Assembly (NCBI GenBank): GCA_002293525.1
Contig: DBDJ01000036.1
Coordinates: forward strand, 1-13,349
Length of the DNA: 13,349 nt
Reading direction: 5' to 3'
From: Lachnospiraceae bacterium UBA935
Lineage (GTDB): Bacteria; Bacillota; Clostridia; Lachnospirales; Lachnospiraceae
Of the stretch, positions 6,312 through 12,701 are shown one piece after another (the stretch's first letter is position 1; every line of letters begins with the position of its first letter). A program made the position numbers and the translations under genes. The notes beneath the pieces are model-generated. The model was not told the DNA's origin. It saw nothing but the letters and a program-made list of their open reading frames with translations, and made no database searches.

Positions 6312-7717
6312 TGCTGGCAGCACAGGTTTATTTTGAAGAACTGGCAAAATATTTCATCACGGTCTGTATGGCTCTTTATACTTATGAGTGTTTTGCGGTA
6401 TTCCGTTTCCGGGAAGAAAAAAGAAGGAACGGCATCTATGTACGGCAGAATATCTTGATGTTCCTGATTCATGTAACCTGCTATTTTTATATTTTCCTGG
6501 AAACAGGAGAAGTCGGCCAGCTTTTCTTTGCGGCGTTTCAGCAGATCATACTGTATGCCGCCATCGTACTGTTCGGGATGCTCTATCCGCGGGGCAACCG
6601 CCTGATCCTCAACAATATGTGCCTGCTACTGGGCATCGGCTTCGTGATATTAACCAGGATATCTTATGACAAGGCGATCCGGCAGTTTATCATCGCGACC
6701 GGTTCGCTGATCATTTTCTTACTTTTGCCCTACCTGATCAGGAAACTGCGGTTTTTGAAAAGCCTTACCTGGGTCTATGCGCTGGCGGGAATCGCCGCTC
6801 TGACGGCGGTCCTGATCCTGGGTCAGGATGTCAACGGCAGCAAACTTTCCTTTACCGTAGCCGGCGTTACTTTTCAGCCTTCGGAAGCGGTGAAAATCCT
6901 TTTTGTTTTCTTTGTCGCCAGTGCGCTTTATCATTCCGCCAGCTTCTTTCAGGTGTTTACCACGGCAGTTGTCGCGGCGGTCCACGTCATGATCCTGGTG
7001 GTGTCGAGAGACCTGGGCAGCGCCTTGATCTTCTTTGTCGTCTATGTACTGATGGTCTATCTGGCGACAGGCAATGGCCTCTATGTGCTGGCCGGGGCGG
7101 CCGGCGGCAGCGGGGCCGCCGTCTTGGCCTATCAGGTATTCCGGCATGTCCAGGTACGGATCCTGGCATGGCAGGATCCCTGGAGCGTGATCGATTCTTC
7201 GGGTTATCAGATTACCCAGTCCTTGTTCGCCATTTCCAACGGCGGCTTGTTTGGCCTGGGGCTGTATAAGGGCAATCCCCTTTCTATTCCCTTTGTGGAG
7301 GCTGATTTTATTTTTTCTGCCGTAGCGGAAGAACTAGGGATTTTCTTTGCCGTCTGCCTGATCCTGATATGTCTCAGCTGCTTTACGATGTTCATGAATA
7401 TCGCCTCCGGCCTGAAGGAGAAGTTTTACCGGCTGATTGCCTTCGGCCTTGGCATCACTTACATATTCCAGATTTTCCTGACGATCGGCGGGGGAACCAA
7501 ATTCATCCCGTTGACAGGAGTCACCCTGCCGCTGATCAGTTACGGAGGCAGCTCCGTCCTGACAACGATGATCATGTTTTCCGTTATCGAAGGGCTTTAT
7601 ATCATCAGGCAAGACGAAGAAGCCAGGAAACAGCTGAGGAAAAAGCGCTATCTCAAAAGAATCAAGAAAATAAGTGTCCCGGAACCGGACATAAGTCCTG
7701 AACCGGCAACAGACTGA
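6308..7717 (+). CDS. SEDS-family peptidoglycan glycosyltransferase (FtsW/RodA/SpoVE)
   Basis: SEDS proteins are membrane glycosyltransferases that polymerise lipid II, working with a class B PBP. The 469-aa product has about ten or more hydrophobic helices and the family landmarks: QPSEAVKI at residues 190-197, SRDLGSAL at 233-240, AWQDPW at 287-292, the EADFIFSAVAEELG segment at 331-344 whose D333 corresponds to the catalytic aspartate, and LISYGGSS at 409-416. About 100 extra N-terminal residues with two or three more helices precede the usual core, and a basic tail ends it. The start codons ATG ATG at 6308/6311 overlap the U32 stop; GAGGAG at 6298-6303 is better spaced (7 nt) for 6311. The sequence alone does not distinguish FtsW, RodA and SpoVE. 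The cognate partner is probably the PBP immediately downstream. Confidence 0.93.
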   Translation: MMLAAQVYFEELAKYFITVCMALYTYECFAVFRFREEKRRNGIYVRQNILMFLIHVTCYFYIFLETGEVGQLFFAAFQQIILYAAIVLFGMLYPRGNRLILNNMCLLLGIGFVILTRISYDKAIRQFIIATGSLIIFLLLPYLIRKLRFLKSLTWVYALAGIAALTAVLILGQDVNGSKLSFTVAGVTFQPSEAVKILFVFFVASALYHSASFFQVFTTAVVAAVHVMILVVSRDLGSALIFFVVYVLMVYLATGNGLYVLAGAAGGSGAAVLAYQVFRHVQVRILAWQDPWSVIDSSGYQITQSLFAISNGGLFGLGLYKGNPLSIPFVEADFIFSAVAEELGIFFAVCLILICLSCFTMFMNIASGLKEKFYRLIAFGLGITYIFQIFLTIGGGTKFIPLTGVTLPLISYGGSSVLTTMIMFSVIEGLYIIRQDEEARKQLRKKRYLKRIKKISVPEPDISPEPATD

Positions 7718-7736
7718 GTTTCCTGCCGGAAACTCA
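7715..7736 (+). other. Perfect hairpin between SEDS and PBP genes
   Basis: TGAGTTTCC (7715-7723) and GGAAACTCA (7728-7736) form a 9-bp perfect stem with a TGCC loop. The left arm starts at the TGA stop of the SEDS gene. No T run follows, so it is not a standard terminator; it may be an RNA-processing or stability element between two cotranscribed genes. Confidence 0.65.
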
Positions 7737-7770
7737 ATGATACATATTACAAACAAGGGAGCTATATTCG

Positions 7771-9228
7771 ATGACAATGGAGAAGACCCCTCATAAGTCT
7801 AAAAAGCCAGCCGATCACCGGATCAAAAAATCAAATCGGCAGATCACGTCTGTCACCTGGGCCTTTGTCCTGCTTATGTTAGGGATGACCGGCTATATCT
7901 GTTATTATTCTTTTGCCAACAAACAGGAGATGACGAACAACGTCTATAACGGCATGCAGAATATCCTGATGGCCCAGAATACCCGCGGAGCCATCCTGGC
8001 CAGAGACGGAGAGGTTCTGGCCGAGACCCAGACAGCGGATGACGGCCAAGAGGTGCGGATTTATCCTTATGGCAACTTGTTTTCCCACGTGGTAGGCTTT
8101 GACACGAAAGGGCGGTCGGGCATCGAGGCTTCGGCTAACTATTACCTGATCCAGTCCAACGCCTTGCTTTCCCAGAAGGCGGAAAATGCCGCCGCCGGCC
8201 GGAAGAACCCCGGCGACAGTGTTACTACGACATTACAGGTGGATATTCAGGACGTGGCCTCCCATGCCCTGGGTGTCTATAAAGGCGCGATCATCGTGAC
8301 GGTCCCGGCGACCGGCGAAATCCTGGCGATGGTGTCAAAACCGGATTTTTCACCATCCGAGATTCCGCTGATCTGGGACGACCTGATTGAAGATGAAGAC
8401 AGCAGCGTTCTGCTGAACCGGGCTACCCAAGGGCTTTACCCTCCGGGATCGACGTTCAAGATCATCACCTCGCTGGAATATTTGCGGCAGAATGACCTGG
8501 ATGTTTCCGGCTACCGTTTTAACTGTCCGGGATATTATGTCAGCGGGGAGGAGCGGATCAACTGTTATCACGGCAGTGCCCACGGACAGGTCGATTTTAA
8601 CGTTTCCTTTGCCAAGTCCTGTAACAGCTCCTTCGCCAATATCGGCCTGTCGCTGGAACGGGAAGGTTTTGCCGGGTCGCTCGGCCAGCTGCTGTTTAAT
8701 CAGGAACTGCCGCTGGCGATGAATTATAACCAAAGCCGGCTCAGCCTTACGGAGGATATGCCGGAAGCGGCCATGATGCAGGTCACCATCGGGCAAGGCA
8801 AGACTCAGATCACGCCGGCTCATCTGAATATGATCACCTGTGCTGTCGCCAACAACGGTGTCCTGATGGTTCCCTATGTCGTCGATTCGGTGAAAGACAT
8901 TAACGGCAACGTCATCAAGCAGTTTGAGCCGGAAGCCTATGGCGAGCTGATGAGCGAAGAGGAAGCCCAGATCCTGGGGCAGCTGATGGAAAATGTCGTG
9001 GAAAGCGGCACAGCAACGCGGCTGCGTGACAGCAGCTATACGGCGGCCGGCAAAACCGGGTCGGCTGAGTTCGGGACCGTCAAAGGCGAGAGCCATGCCT
9101 GGTTTACCGGCTATGCGCCGGCCGACGACCCGCAGATCTGCGTGACGATCATTATTGAAGGAGCCGGGGCCGGCGGAGATTATGCGGTGCCGATAGCCAA
9201 AAGAATATTTGATGCTTATTTAAACTGA
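7771..9228 (+). CDS. Class B penicillin-binding protein (transpeptidase, PbpA/PBP2-like)
   Basis: This is a D,D-transpeptidase that cross-links peptidoglycan outside the membrane. The 485-aa product has a basic cytoplasmic N-terminus, one membrane anchor at about residues 28-48 (TWAFVLLMLGMTGYICYY), a short pedestal domain, and a transpeptidase domain with all three motifs: SxxK as S227-T-F-K230 (PPGSTFKI), SxN as S283-C-N285, and KTG at 428-430 (AAGKTGSAEF). At 485 aa it is shorter than FtsI/PBP2 of Gram-negatives (about 580-630) and resembles the PbpA type that pairs with an adjacent RodA/FtsW. AAGGGAG at 7755-7761 is 9 nt before ATG 7771. It lies 53 nt after the SEDS gene, in the same operon. 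No PASTA domains are present. Confidence 0.95.
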   Translation: MTMEKTPHKSKKPADHRIKKSNRQITSVTWAFVLLMLGMTGYICYYSFANKQEMTNNVYNGMQNILMAQNTRGAILARDGEVLAETQTADDGQEVRIYPYGNLFSHVVGFDTKGRSGIEASANYYLIQSNALLSQKAENAAAGRKNPGDSVTTTLQVDIQDVASHALGVYKGAIIVTVPATGEILAMVSKPDFSPSEIPLIWDDLIEDEDSSVLLNRATQGLYPPGSTFKIITSLEYLRQNDLDVSGYRFNCPGYYVSGEERINCYHGSAHGQVDFNVSFAKSCNSSFANIGLSLEREGFAGSLGQLLFNQELPLAMNYNQSRLSLTEDMPEAAMMQVTIGQGKTQITPAHLNMITCAVANNGVLMVPYVVDSVKDINGNVIKQFEPEAYGELMSEEEAQILGQLMENVVESGTATRLRDSSYTAAGKTGSAEFGTVKGESHAWFTGYAPADDPQICVTIIIEGAGAGGDYAVPIAKRIFDAYLN

Positions 9229-9242
9229 AGACAGCAAGATGG

Positions 9243-9276
9243 CCTGAGATTCCTGACCGAACGACGGATTTTCAGG
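9243..9276. terminator. Possible bidirectional hairpin between convergent genes
   Basis: CCTGAGATTCC (9243-9253) pairs with GGATTTTCAGG (9266-9276) with one mismatch and one wobble around a 12-nt loop. It lies between the PBP stop and the 3' end of the minus-strand HD-GYP gene, where a shared terminator would be expected, but there is no T tract on either side. Confidence 0.3.
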
Positions 9277-9281
9277 GATTC

Positions 9282-10352
9282 CTAACAGATCGACTGGATT
9301 TCCAAGGATTCATTGATGCTTAAGTCAATTAGCAGGCCGTCGGGGTACTTGACGATCGGCCGGGATATGGCCGACGGATTTATTCTCGCCACCTCGGCCT
9401 GCTGGCCGTTGCTTAACAGAACCGAATTCCCTGCCATATGTTCAGCGATATGCAGCAGAATGGGCTTGAGCAGCCGTTCGTCATACTTATCCGGCCCGCT
9501 TTCTTCAAAACTGGCGATTACCTGAAAAGGATGCTTCGACTGCCGGTAGATACGGGCGGAAGTCATGGCTTCATAGGAATCTATGATGGCCACCAGCTTG
9601 GCAAACATATCGATCTGCGATCCCTTCAGCCGGGAAGGATAGCCGGAACCGTCACAGCGTTCATGATGCATCAGGGTCGCTTTGATAATGTGCTGGTCAA
9701 GCTCTAAGTCTTTTAACAGCTCAAAGCCCAGCAGGGTGTGGGTCTTCATTTTCATGAACTCCACATCCGTCAGCTTGTCCGGCTTCCAAATCAGGGAATT
9801 GGGCAGCCGCAGCTTGCCGATGTCATAACAGAAACCGCACTGGATCAAGACATCGGTGTTTTCCGGAGACAGATTAAGCCAGCGGGCAAATACACCGGCG
9901 ATCAGCGCCGAATTGAGACAATGGGCGTGGGTCATGTCGTCTTCGCTGGGAAGCATGTTGTACAAATAGTCCAGGATCTTGATTTGATCCTCGACCTGAT
10001 CGGCGATATCATGATAGATCTTCATCAGCTGTTTCATGACGATCGGGACCCGGTTGGTAGTAAAATGGATCATCATGCCTTTATAAACGGGCATTACCTT
10101 GTCATAGGCTTCGCTGAACCGGATAAATCCCGGGCTCAGCCTTGTCTTTTCAAAATATGTAGTCGCATAGTCGAGCTCTTCCATGACCGTGACCACGACG
10201 ACGGAGTAAAGATTAAGCTTTCGGATCACGTTGGCATCAACCTTAGTACCGGCCGTAAATACCAGCTCATTGCGGTAATTATAGATGTCCGCAGCGATTT
10301 CCATACCCGGCTTCAGTGCCATAGTGGCAATATTTTTCATAATTTTCCCCAT
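9282..10352 (-). CDS. HD-GYP-like protein with altered HD motif
   Basis: HD-GYP domains hydrolyse cyclic di-GMP (some act on cGAMP) through a di- or tri-metal centre. The 356-aa product has a DUF3391-like N-terminal region (ATMALKPGMEIAADIYN) and then an HD-GYP domain at about 140-310: H144, C-Y-D-I-G-K at 175-180, H205, HHERCDGSGYP at 229-239 and D258. In characterised enzymes the second element is HD; here it is Y176-D177, so one metal-ligand histidine is missing while GYP and the other ligands remain. It could be catalytically altered, inactive or a c-di-GMP sensor. No transmembrane helix or receiver domain is visible. The start is uncertain: ATG at 10352 has AGGAG 15 nt away, while ATG at 10340 (M5) has GGGGA closer. 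It is monocistronic, with its own promoter and a long structured leader. Confidence 0.88.
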   Translation of the reverse strand: MGKIMKNIATMALKPGMEIAADIYNYRNELVFTAGTKVDANVIRKLNLYSVVVVTVMEELDYATTYFEKTRLSPGFIRFSEAYDKVMPVYKGMMIHFTTNRVPIVMKQLMKIYHDIADQVEDQIKILDYLYNMLPSEDDMTHAHCLNSALIAGVFARWLNLSPENTDVLIQCGFCYDIGKLRLPNSLIWKPDKLTDVEFMKMKTHTLLGFELLKDLELDQHIIKATLMHHERCDGSGYPSRLKGSQIDMFAKLVAIIDSYEAMTSARIYRQSKHPFQVIASFEESGPDKYDERLLKPILLHIAEHMAGNSVLLSNGQQAEVARINPSAISRPIVKYPDGLLIDLSINESLEIQSIC

Positions 10353-10353
10353 A

Positions 10354-10500
10354 TCCGCCGCAGCGGACTCCTAAGGGAAACGCTGATGCAGCGTTTCCCG
10401 CGCCGGATTTATGGCACAAAGTGCCAGTTTCCACTGTAAATCCGTGCGCATCCCGCGGAGCGTCTAAGGAAATACTGATTGAATCAGTGTTTCCTTAGTT
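10354..10500. repeat. Structured inverted-repeat element in the HD-GYP leader
   Basis: Three strong inverted repeats are packed into about 145 nt. First, GGGAAACGCTG (10375-10385) pairs perfectly with CAGCGTTTCCC (10389-10399). Second, GCGC-CGGATTTA (10400-10411) pairs with TAAATCCG-T-GCGC (10437-10449) and encloses a smaller hairpin GGCAC-AAA-GTGCC (10413-10425). Third, 10464-10480 pairs with 10482-10498 over a 15-bp stem with one wobble and a TTGAA loop. Read on the minus strand, hairpins three and one are each followed by a similar CCTTAG...TCCGC...GGAT tail, suggesting an internally duplicated module. It abuts the HD-GYP start and includes its AGGAG. It could be a dispersed REP/MITE-like repeat or a cis-regulatory RNA. 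Confidence 0.65.
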
Positions 10501-10555
10501 ATAACGCATTCCGATATTTACGGCATGTCAAAAAACTATCATTATGATATATTAA

Positions 10556-10584
10556 AGTATAAAGGATTAAGCGGATACAGTCAA
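10556..10584 (-). promoter_or_regulatory. Sigma-A-type promoter for the HD-GYP gene
   Basis: On the minus strand TTGACT (10584-10579) and TATACT (10561-10556) are 17 nt apart, close to consensus. Transcription would start near 10549, giving a leader of about 200 nt that spans the whole structured element. On the plus strand the same intergenic region has TATAAT at 10632-10637, a possible -10 for the rightward operon but without a convincing -35. Confidence 0.62.
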
Positions 10585-10712
10585 TTTCTACTTTTGAAAA
10601 ATAAATAAGTATGATATGATTATATTTGCGGTATAATTATGGACAGGCTGATGTCTATGCAAATACTGGTTTGATCAGCATTTCTCCATAAAGACTCTGG
10701 GGCATGACTATA

Positions 10713-10810
10713 GTACAGATATAGGTATAGGTAATATGTACAGATATAGGTATAGGTAATATGTACAGGTAAAGGGATAGGTAATATGTACAGGTAAAGG
10801 GCTAAGTATG
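10713..10810 (+). repeat. Four 25-bp tandem repeats forming a micro-ORF leader and the RBS
   Basis: Units start at 10713, 10738, 10763 and 10788, each beginning GTACAG and (first three) ending GGTAATAT. Units 1 and 2 are identical, unit 3 has AGGTAAAGGG in place of AGATATAGGT, and unit 4 repeats that variant and runs into the start codon at 10808. The AAAGGG of unit 4 (10796-10801) is the Shine-Dalgarno of the next gene, 6 nt from its ATG. Each unit junction creates an ATG: micro-ORFs at 10736-10759 (MYRYRYR), 10761-10772 (MYR) and 10786-10797 (MYR). The stop codons of the last two overlap the next AAAGGG. Confidence 0.85.
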
Positions 10811-11116
10811 AAATTTTATAAAAATCTTTACGTCGGTGAAACGGTCAAGAATCCGGCAAAAGTAAAATGGAAACTGAAACATCGGGCAGGACAGCTGAAT
10901 ATCTACGTAATTGCCTTTGCCGAGGGAAGTGACCAGCTGGAGTTTTATCATTGTGCTTTTCTGAAGCAAAAGTATTATCGAAAACATGCGCCTTATATCG
11001 TCGGGATTGCCAACGGACGGGAAGAGGCAGTGGGGATTGTGGAACAGATCGCCGTGGAGTGCTTTAAGTCAGGCAGGGACGGCAATCTGAAAGATTATTT
11101 GCTTGCGGGGATTTGA
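10808..11116 (+). CDS. Conserved-looking 102-aa protein of unknown function
   Basis: I cannot assign a function. The product is a small basic, soluble protein with no signal peptide or membrane helix. It begins MKFYKNLYVGETVKNPAKVKWKL, has a hydrophobic strand LNIYVIAFA and the aromatic segment LEFYHCAFLKQKYYRKH, then an alpha-helical end (EEAVGIVEQIAVECF...LKDYLLAGI). The alternating strand-helix pattern suggests a small alpha/beta fold. The start has AAAGGG 6 nt upstream, supplied by the tandem repeat. The stop is 1 nt from the ATG of the DUF2953 gene, so it is the first gene of the sporulation-linked operon. Codon use looks like that of its neighbours, so it is a real gene. Confidence 0.82.
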   Translation: MKFYKNLYVGETVKNPAKVKWKLKHRAGQLNIYVIAFAEGSDQLEFYHCAFLKQKYYRKHAPYIVGIANGREEAVGIVEQIAVECFKSGRDGNLKDYLLAGI

Positions 11117-11117
11117 T

Positions 11118-12101
11118 ATGCTTGCAGTATTGTTGACTATCTTGAAAGTAATAGGGATTATTGTGCTGGCGCTGATTTCCTTGCTGGTTTTCTTGCTGAT
11201 ACTGGTTTTGTTTGTCCCAGTGCGGTACCGGATCAAAGGATACCGGAAAATCGGGATGGAATCGCCTGTGTACGTGAGGATTAAGGTGACCTGGCTCATT
11301 CACATTGTCAGGGTGCTTTTTGCTTACCCGGAAGCGGCTTATGTAAAAGTCAAGGTCTTGTTCTTTACTGTATTCAACTCATCCAAGATGAAAGAAAAAG
11401 AAAGCAGTGCGGAGCTTCCGACAGATTTCGAACAGGAAAGTAATGACGGCCATTCCACAAACACTCCTGATAATAATTCAGCGGACAGCAATACCGCCAG
11501 TCAGACCATAACGGCCCACGAGGAAGCCGCAGATTCCGGAACGAGCGCCGGCACAGATACTGGAATGAGTACCGGTACGGATCCCGGCATCGGACCTGAC
11601 AGTGCGGAAAGCGACAGCAAAACCAAGAAGAGCTGGAAAACCCCCTTCATTGCGATCAGGGACAAAATAAAAAATATATGGTACACAATCTTAAAAATCT
11701 ATGATAAAATAAAAGATACAGTTTTTAATATCCGCTACTATATTGATGTCATTAAGAGCGATGAGTTCAAAGAGGCCTTTTCTTTATGTTCCAGACAGCT
11801 GAAACGGATATTTAAGAGTATAAGGCCCCGGCAGGCAAAGGTGAATCTGGCCGTGGGAATGAAAGATCCGAGGCAGACCGGACAAATTTTAGAATTATAT
11901 AGTATTTTGTATCCGCTGATAGGCAATAATGTTTTTATAATGCCGGATTTTGATCAGGAGCTGACGGACAACCGGATCGAAGGAGACTTTTATTTTAAGG
12001 GAAGAATCTCCGTTCATGTGCTGCTACGGGCGGCATGGAAGGTCTACAGGGACAAGAATATCCGTAAAATAATTAAGTTATTGAAAAGGGAGGGCACGTA
12101 A
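11118..12101 (+). CDS. DUF2953 protein (YtfI-like)
   Basis: In Bacillus the DUF2953 gene ytfI lies directly upstream of ytfJ, and the same order is seen here; its molecular role is not established. ATG 11118 is chosen over the in-frame TTG at 11103 because GGGGA lies 6 nt upstream and translation begins one base after the previous stop; this gives 327 aa. One N-terminal membrane helix covers about residues 4-30 (LLTILKVIGIIVLALISLLVFLLILVLF), followed by VPVRYRIKGYRK, typical of the family. A low-complexity Ser/Thr/Asp/Gly-rich linker at about 95-170 separates this from the conserved C-terminal domain (QAKVNLAVGMKDPRQTGQIL...FYFKGRISVHVLLRAAWKVY). It overlaps ytfJ by one nucleotide. Confidence 0.85.
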   Translation: MLAVLLTILKVIGIIVLALISLLVFLLILVLFVPVRYRIKGYRKIGMESPVYVRIKVTWLIHIVRVLFAYPEAAYVKVKVLFFTVFNSSKMKEKESSAELPTDFEQESNDGHSTNTPDNNSADSNTASQTITAHEEAADSGTSAGTDTGMSTGTDPGIGPDSAESDSKTKKSWKTPFIAIRDKIKNIWYTILKIYDKIKDTVFNIRYYIDVIKSDEFKEAFSLCSRQLKRIFKSIRPRQAKVNLAVGMKDPRQTGQILELYSILYPLIGNNVFIMPDFDQELTDNRIEGDFYFKGRISVHVLLRAAWKVYRDKNIRKIIKLLKREGT

Positions 12102-12493
12102 TGGCTGAAAATAATTTTAACAGTGTCATCGATTCTCTGATGCGAGGAATGAATTCCGTTCTTTCTGCTAAAACGATTGTCGGTGAACCCACACAGATAG
12201 GCGATGTTATCATTTTACCATTAATGGACATGACATTCGGAGTGGCTGCCGGCGCCTCTGCGGGAGACAAGAAAAACGGCGGAGCCGGGGCATTCAGCGG
12301 AAAACTGACACCCAGCGCAGTCCTTGTCATCAAAGGCGGTAATACCAAGCTGGTAAATATCCGCAACCAGGATTCACTGACGAAGATACTTGACATGATT
12401 CCTGATCTGGTGGACAAGTTTACCAAACCCAAAGAAGAAGAGATCATTAAGGATGCCGATGCCGTTGACATCGCCTTTCCGGATGGTAAATGA
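12101..12493 (+). CDS. ytfJ: GerW family sporulation protein YtfJ
   Basis: YtfJ/GerW is made during sporulation in Bacillus and is needed for normal germination through some nutrient receptors; the mechanism is unclear. The 130-aa product has family length and pattern: an N-terminal helix NFNSVIDSLMRGMNSVLSAKTIVGEP, then TQIGDVIILPLMDMTFGVAAGASAG, a Gly-rich segment (NGGAGAFSGKLTPSAVLVI) and a C-terminal helix containing ILDMIPDLVDKF. There is no signal peptide or membrane helix. AGGGAGGG at 12087-12094 is 6 nt before the ATG, and the start overlaps the DUF2953 stop (TAATG). Its presence is the main evidence that the organism forms spores. Confidence 0.93.
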   Translation: MAENNFNSVIDSLMRGMNSVLSAKTIVGEPTQIGDVIILPLMDMTFGVAAGASAGDKKNGGAGAFSGKLTPSAVLVIKGGNTKLVNIRNQDSLTKILDMIPDLVDKFTKPKEEEIIKDADAVDIAFPDGK

Positions 12494-12550
12494 CATCATT
12501 TGACGGTAAGCGGCATAGGATAAACAAAAGAACATAAGTAGGGATTATCC

Positions 12551-12691
12551 ATGCAGAGGATGATAGGATTTATAGCATTTTGGATTGCTGTCGGCATGTT
12601 GCTTATGTTTTTTTTATCTAACCGCTTTGTCGCTTTGATTATTATTGCCTTACTGTTGCTGATAGGGTATAATTTTTATTATTGTGACTAA
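12551..12691 (+). CDS. 46-aa hydrophobic membrane protein
   Basis: A 47-codon frame (ATG 12551, TAA 12689-12691) encodes MQRMIGFIAFWIAVGMLLM followed by FFLSNRFVALIII and ALLLLIGYNFYYCD. It forms two closely spaced hydrophobic segments around the hinge LSNRF, with a Gly-Tyr-Asn-aromatic-Cys end. TAGGGA lies about 7 nt upstream. Similar short proteins ending in GYxxxxC occur in Clostridia by my recollection, but I cannot name a family. The gap to ytfJ is 57 nt, and its stop overlaps the AAAGGAG of the next gene, so it fits the operon. Confidence 0.72.
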   Translation: MQRMIGFIAFWIAVGMLLMFFLSNRFVALIIIALLLLIGYNFYYCD

Positions 12692-12701
12692 AGGAGTCAA
12701 T

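Noticed and set aside
8350..9096. 248-codon open frame on the minus strand inside the PBP gene
   Set aside because: It lies wholly antisense to a gene with intact SxxK, SxN and KTG motifs, its translation looks like no protein family, and no ribosome binding site was evident. It is a shadow frame of a GC-biased gene.
9738..10439. 233-codon plus-strand frame opposite the HD-GYP gene
   Set aside because: The minus-strand frame encodes a recognisable HD-GYP domain. The plus frame is His/Asp-rich shadow sequence and runs through the hairpin element.
10640..10720. Sigma-F/sigma-G promoter ahead of the ytfJ operon
   Set aside because: The operon content suggests one, and CATGACTA at 10703-10710 resembles a -10, but the spacing within the box is wrong and no matching -35 was found.
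10713..10810. Possible CRISPR array at the 25-bp repeats
   Set aside because: Units are directly adjacent with no unique spacers and no cas genes are nearby.
11103..12101. TTG start for the DUF2953 gene at 11103
   Set aside because: No good Shine-Dalgarno precedes it and it overlaps the preceding gene by 14 nt. ATG 11118 has GGGGA at proper spacing.
12684..12701. GTG start at 12684 for the J-like gene
   Set aside because: It lies within the last codons of the small membrane protein without a Shine-Dalgarno. GTG 12702 follows AAAGGAG.
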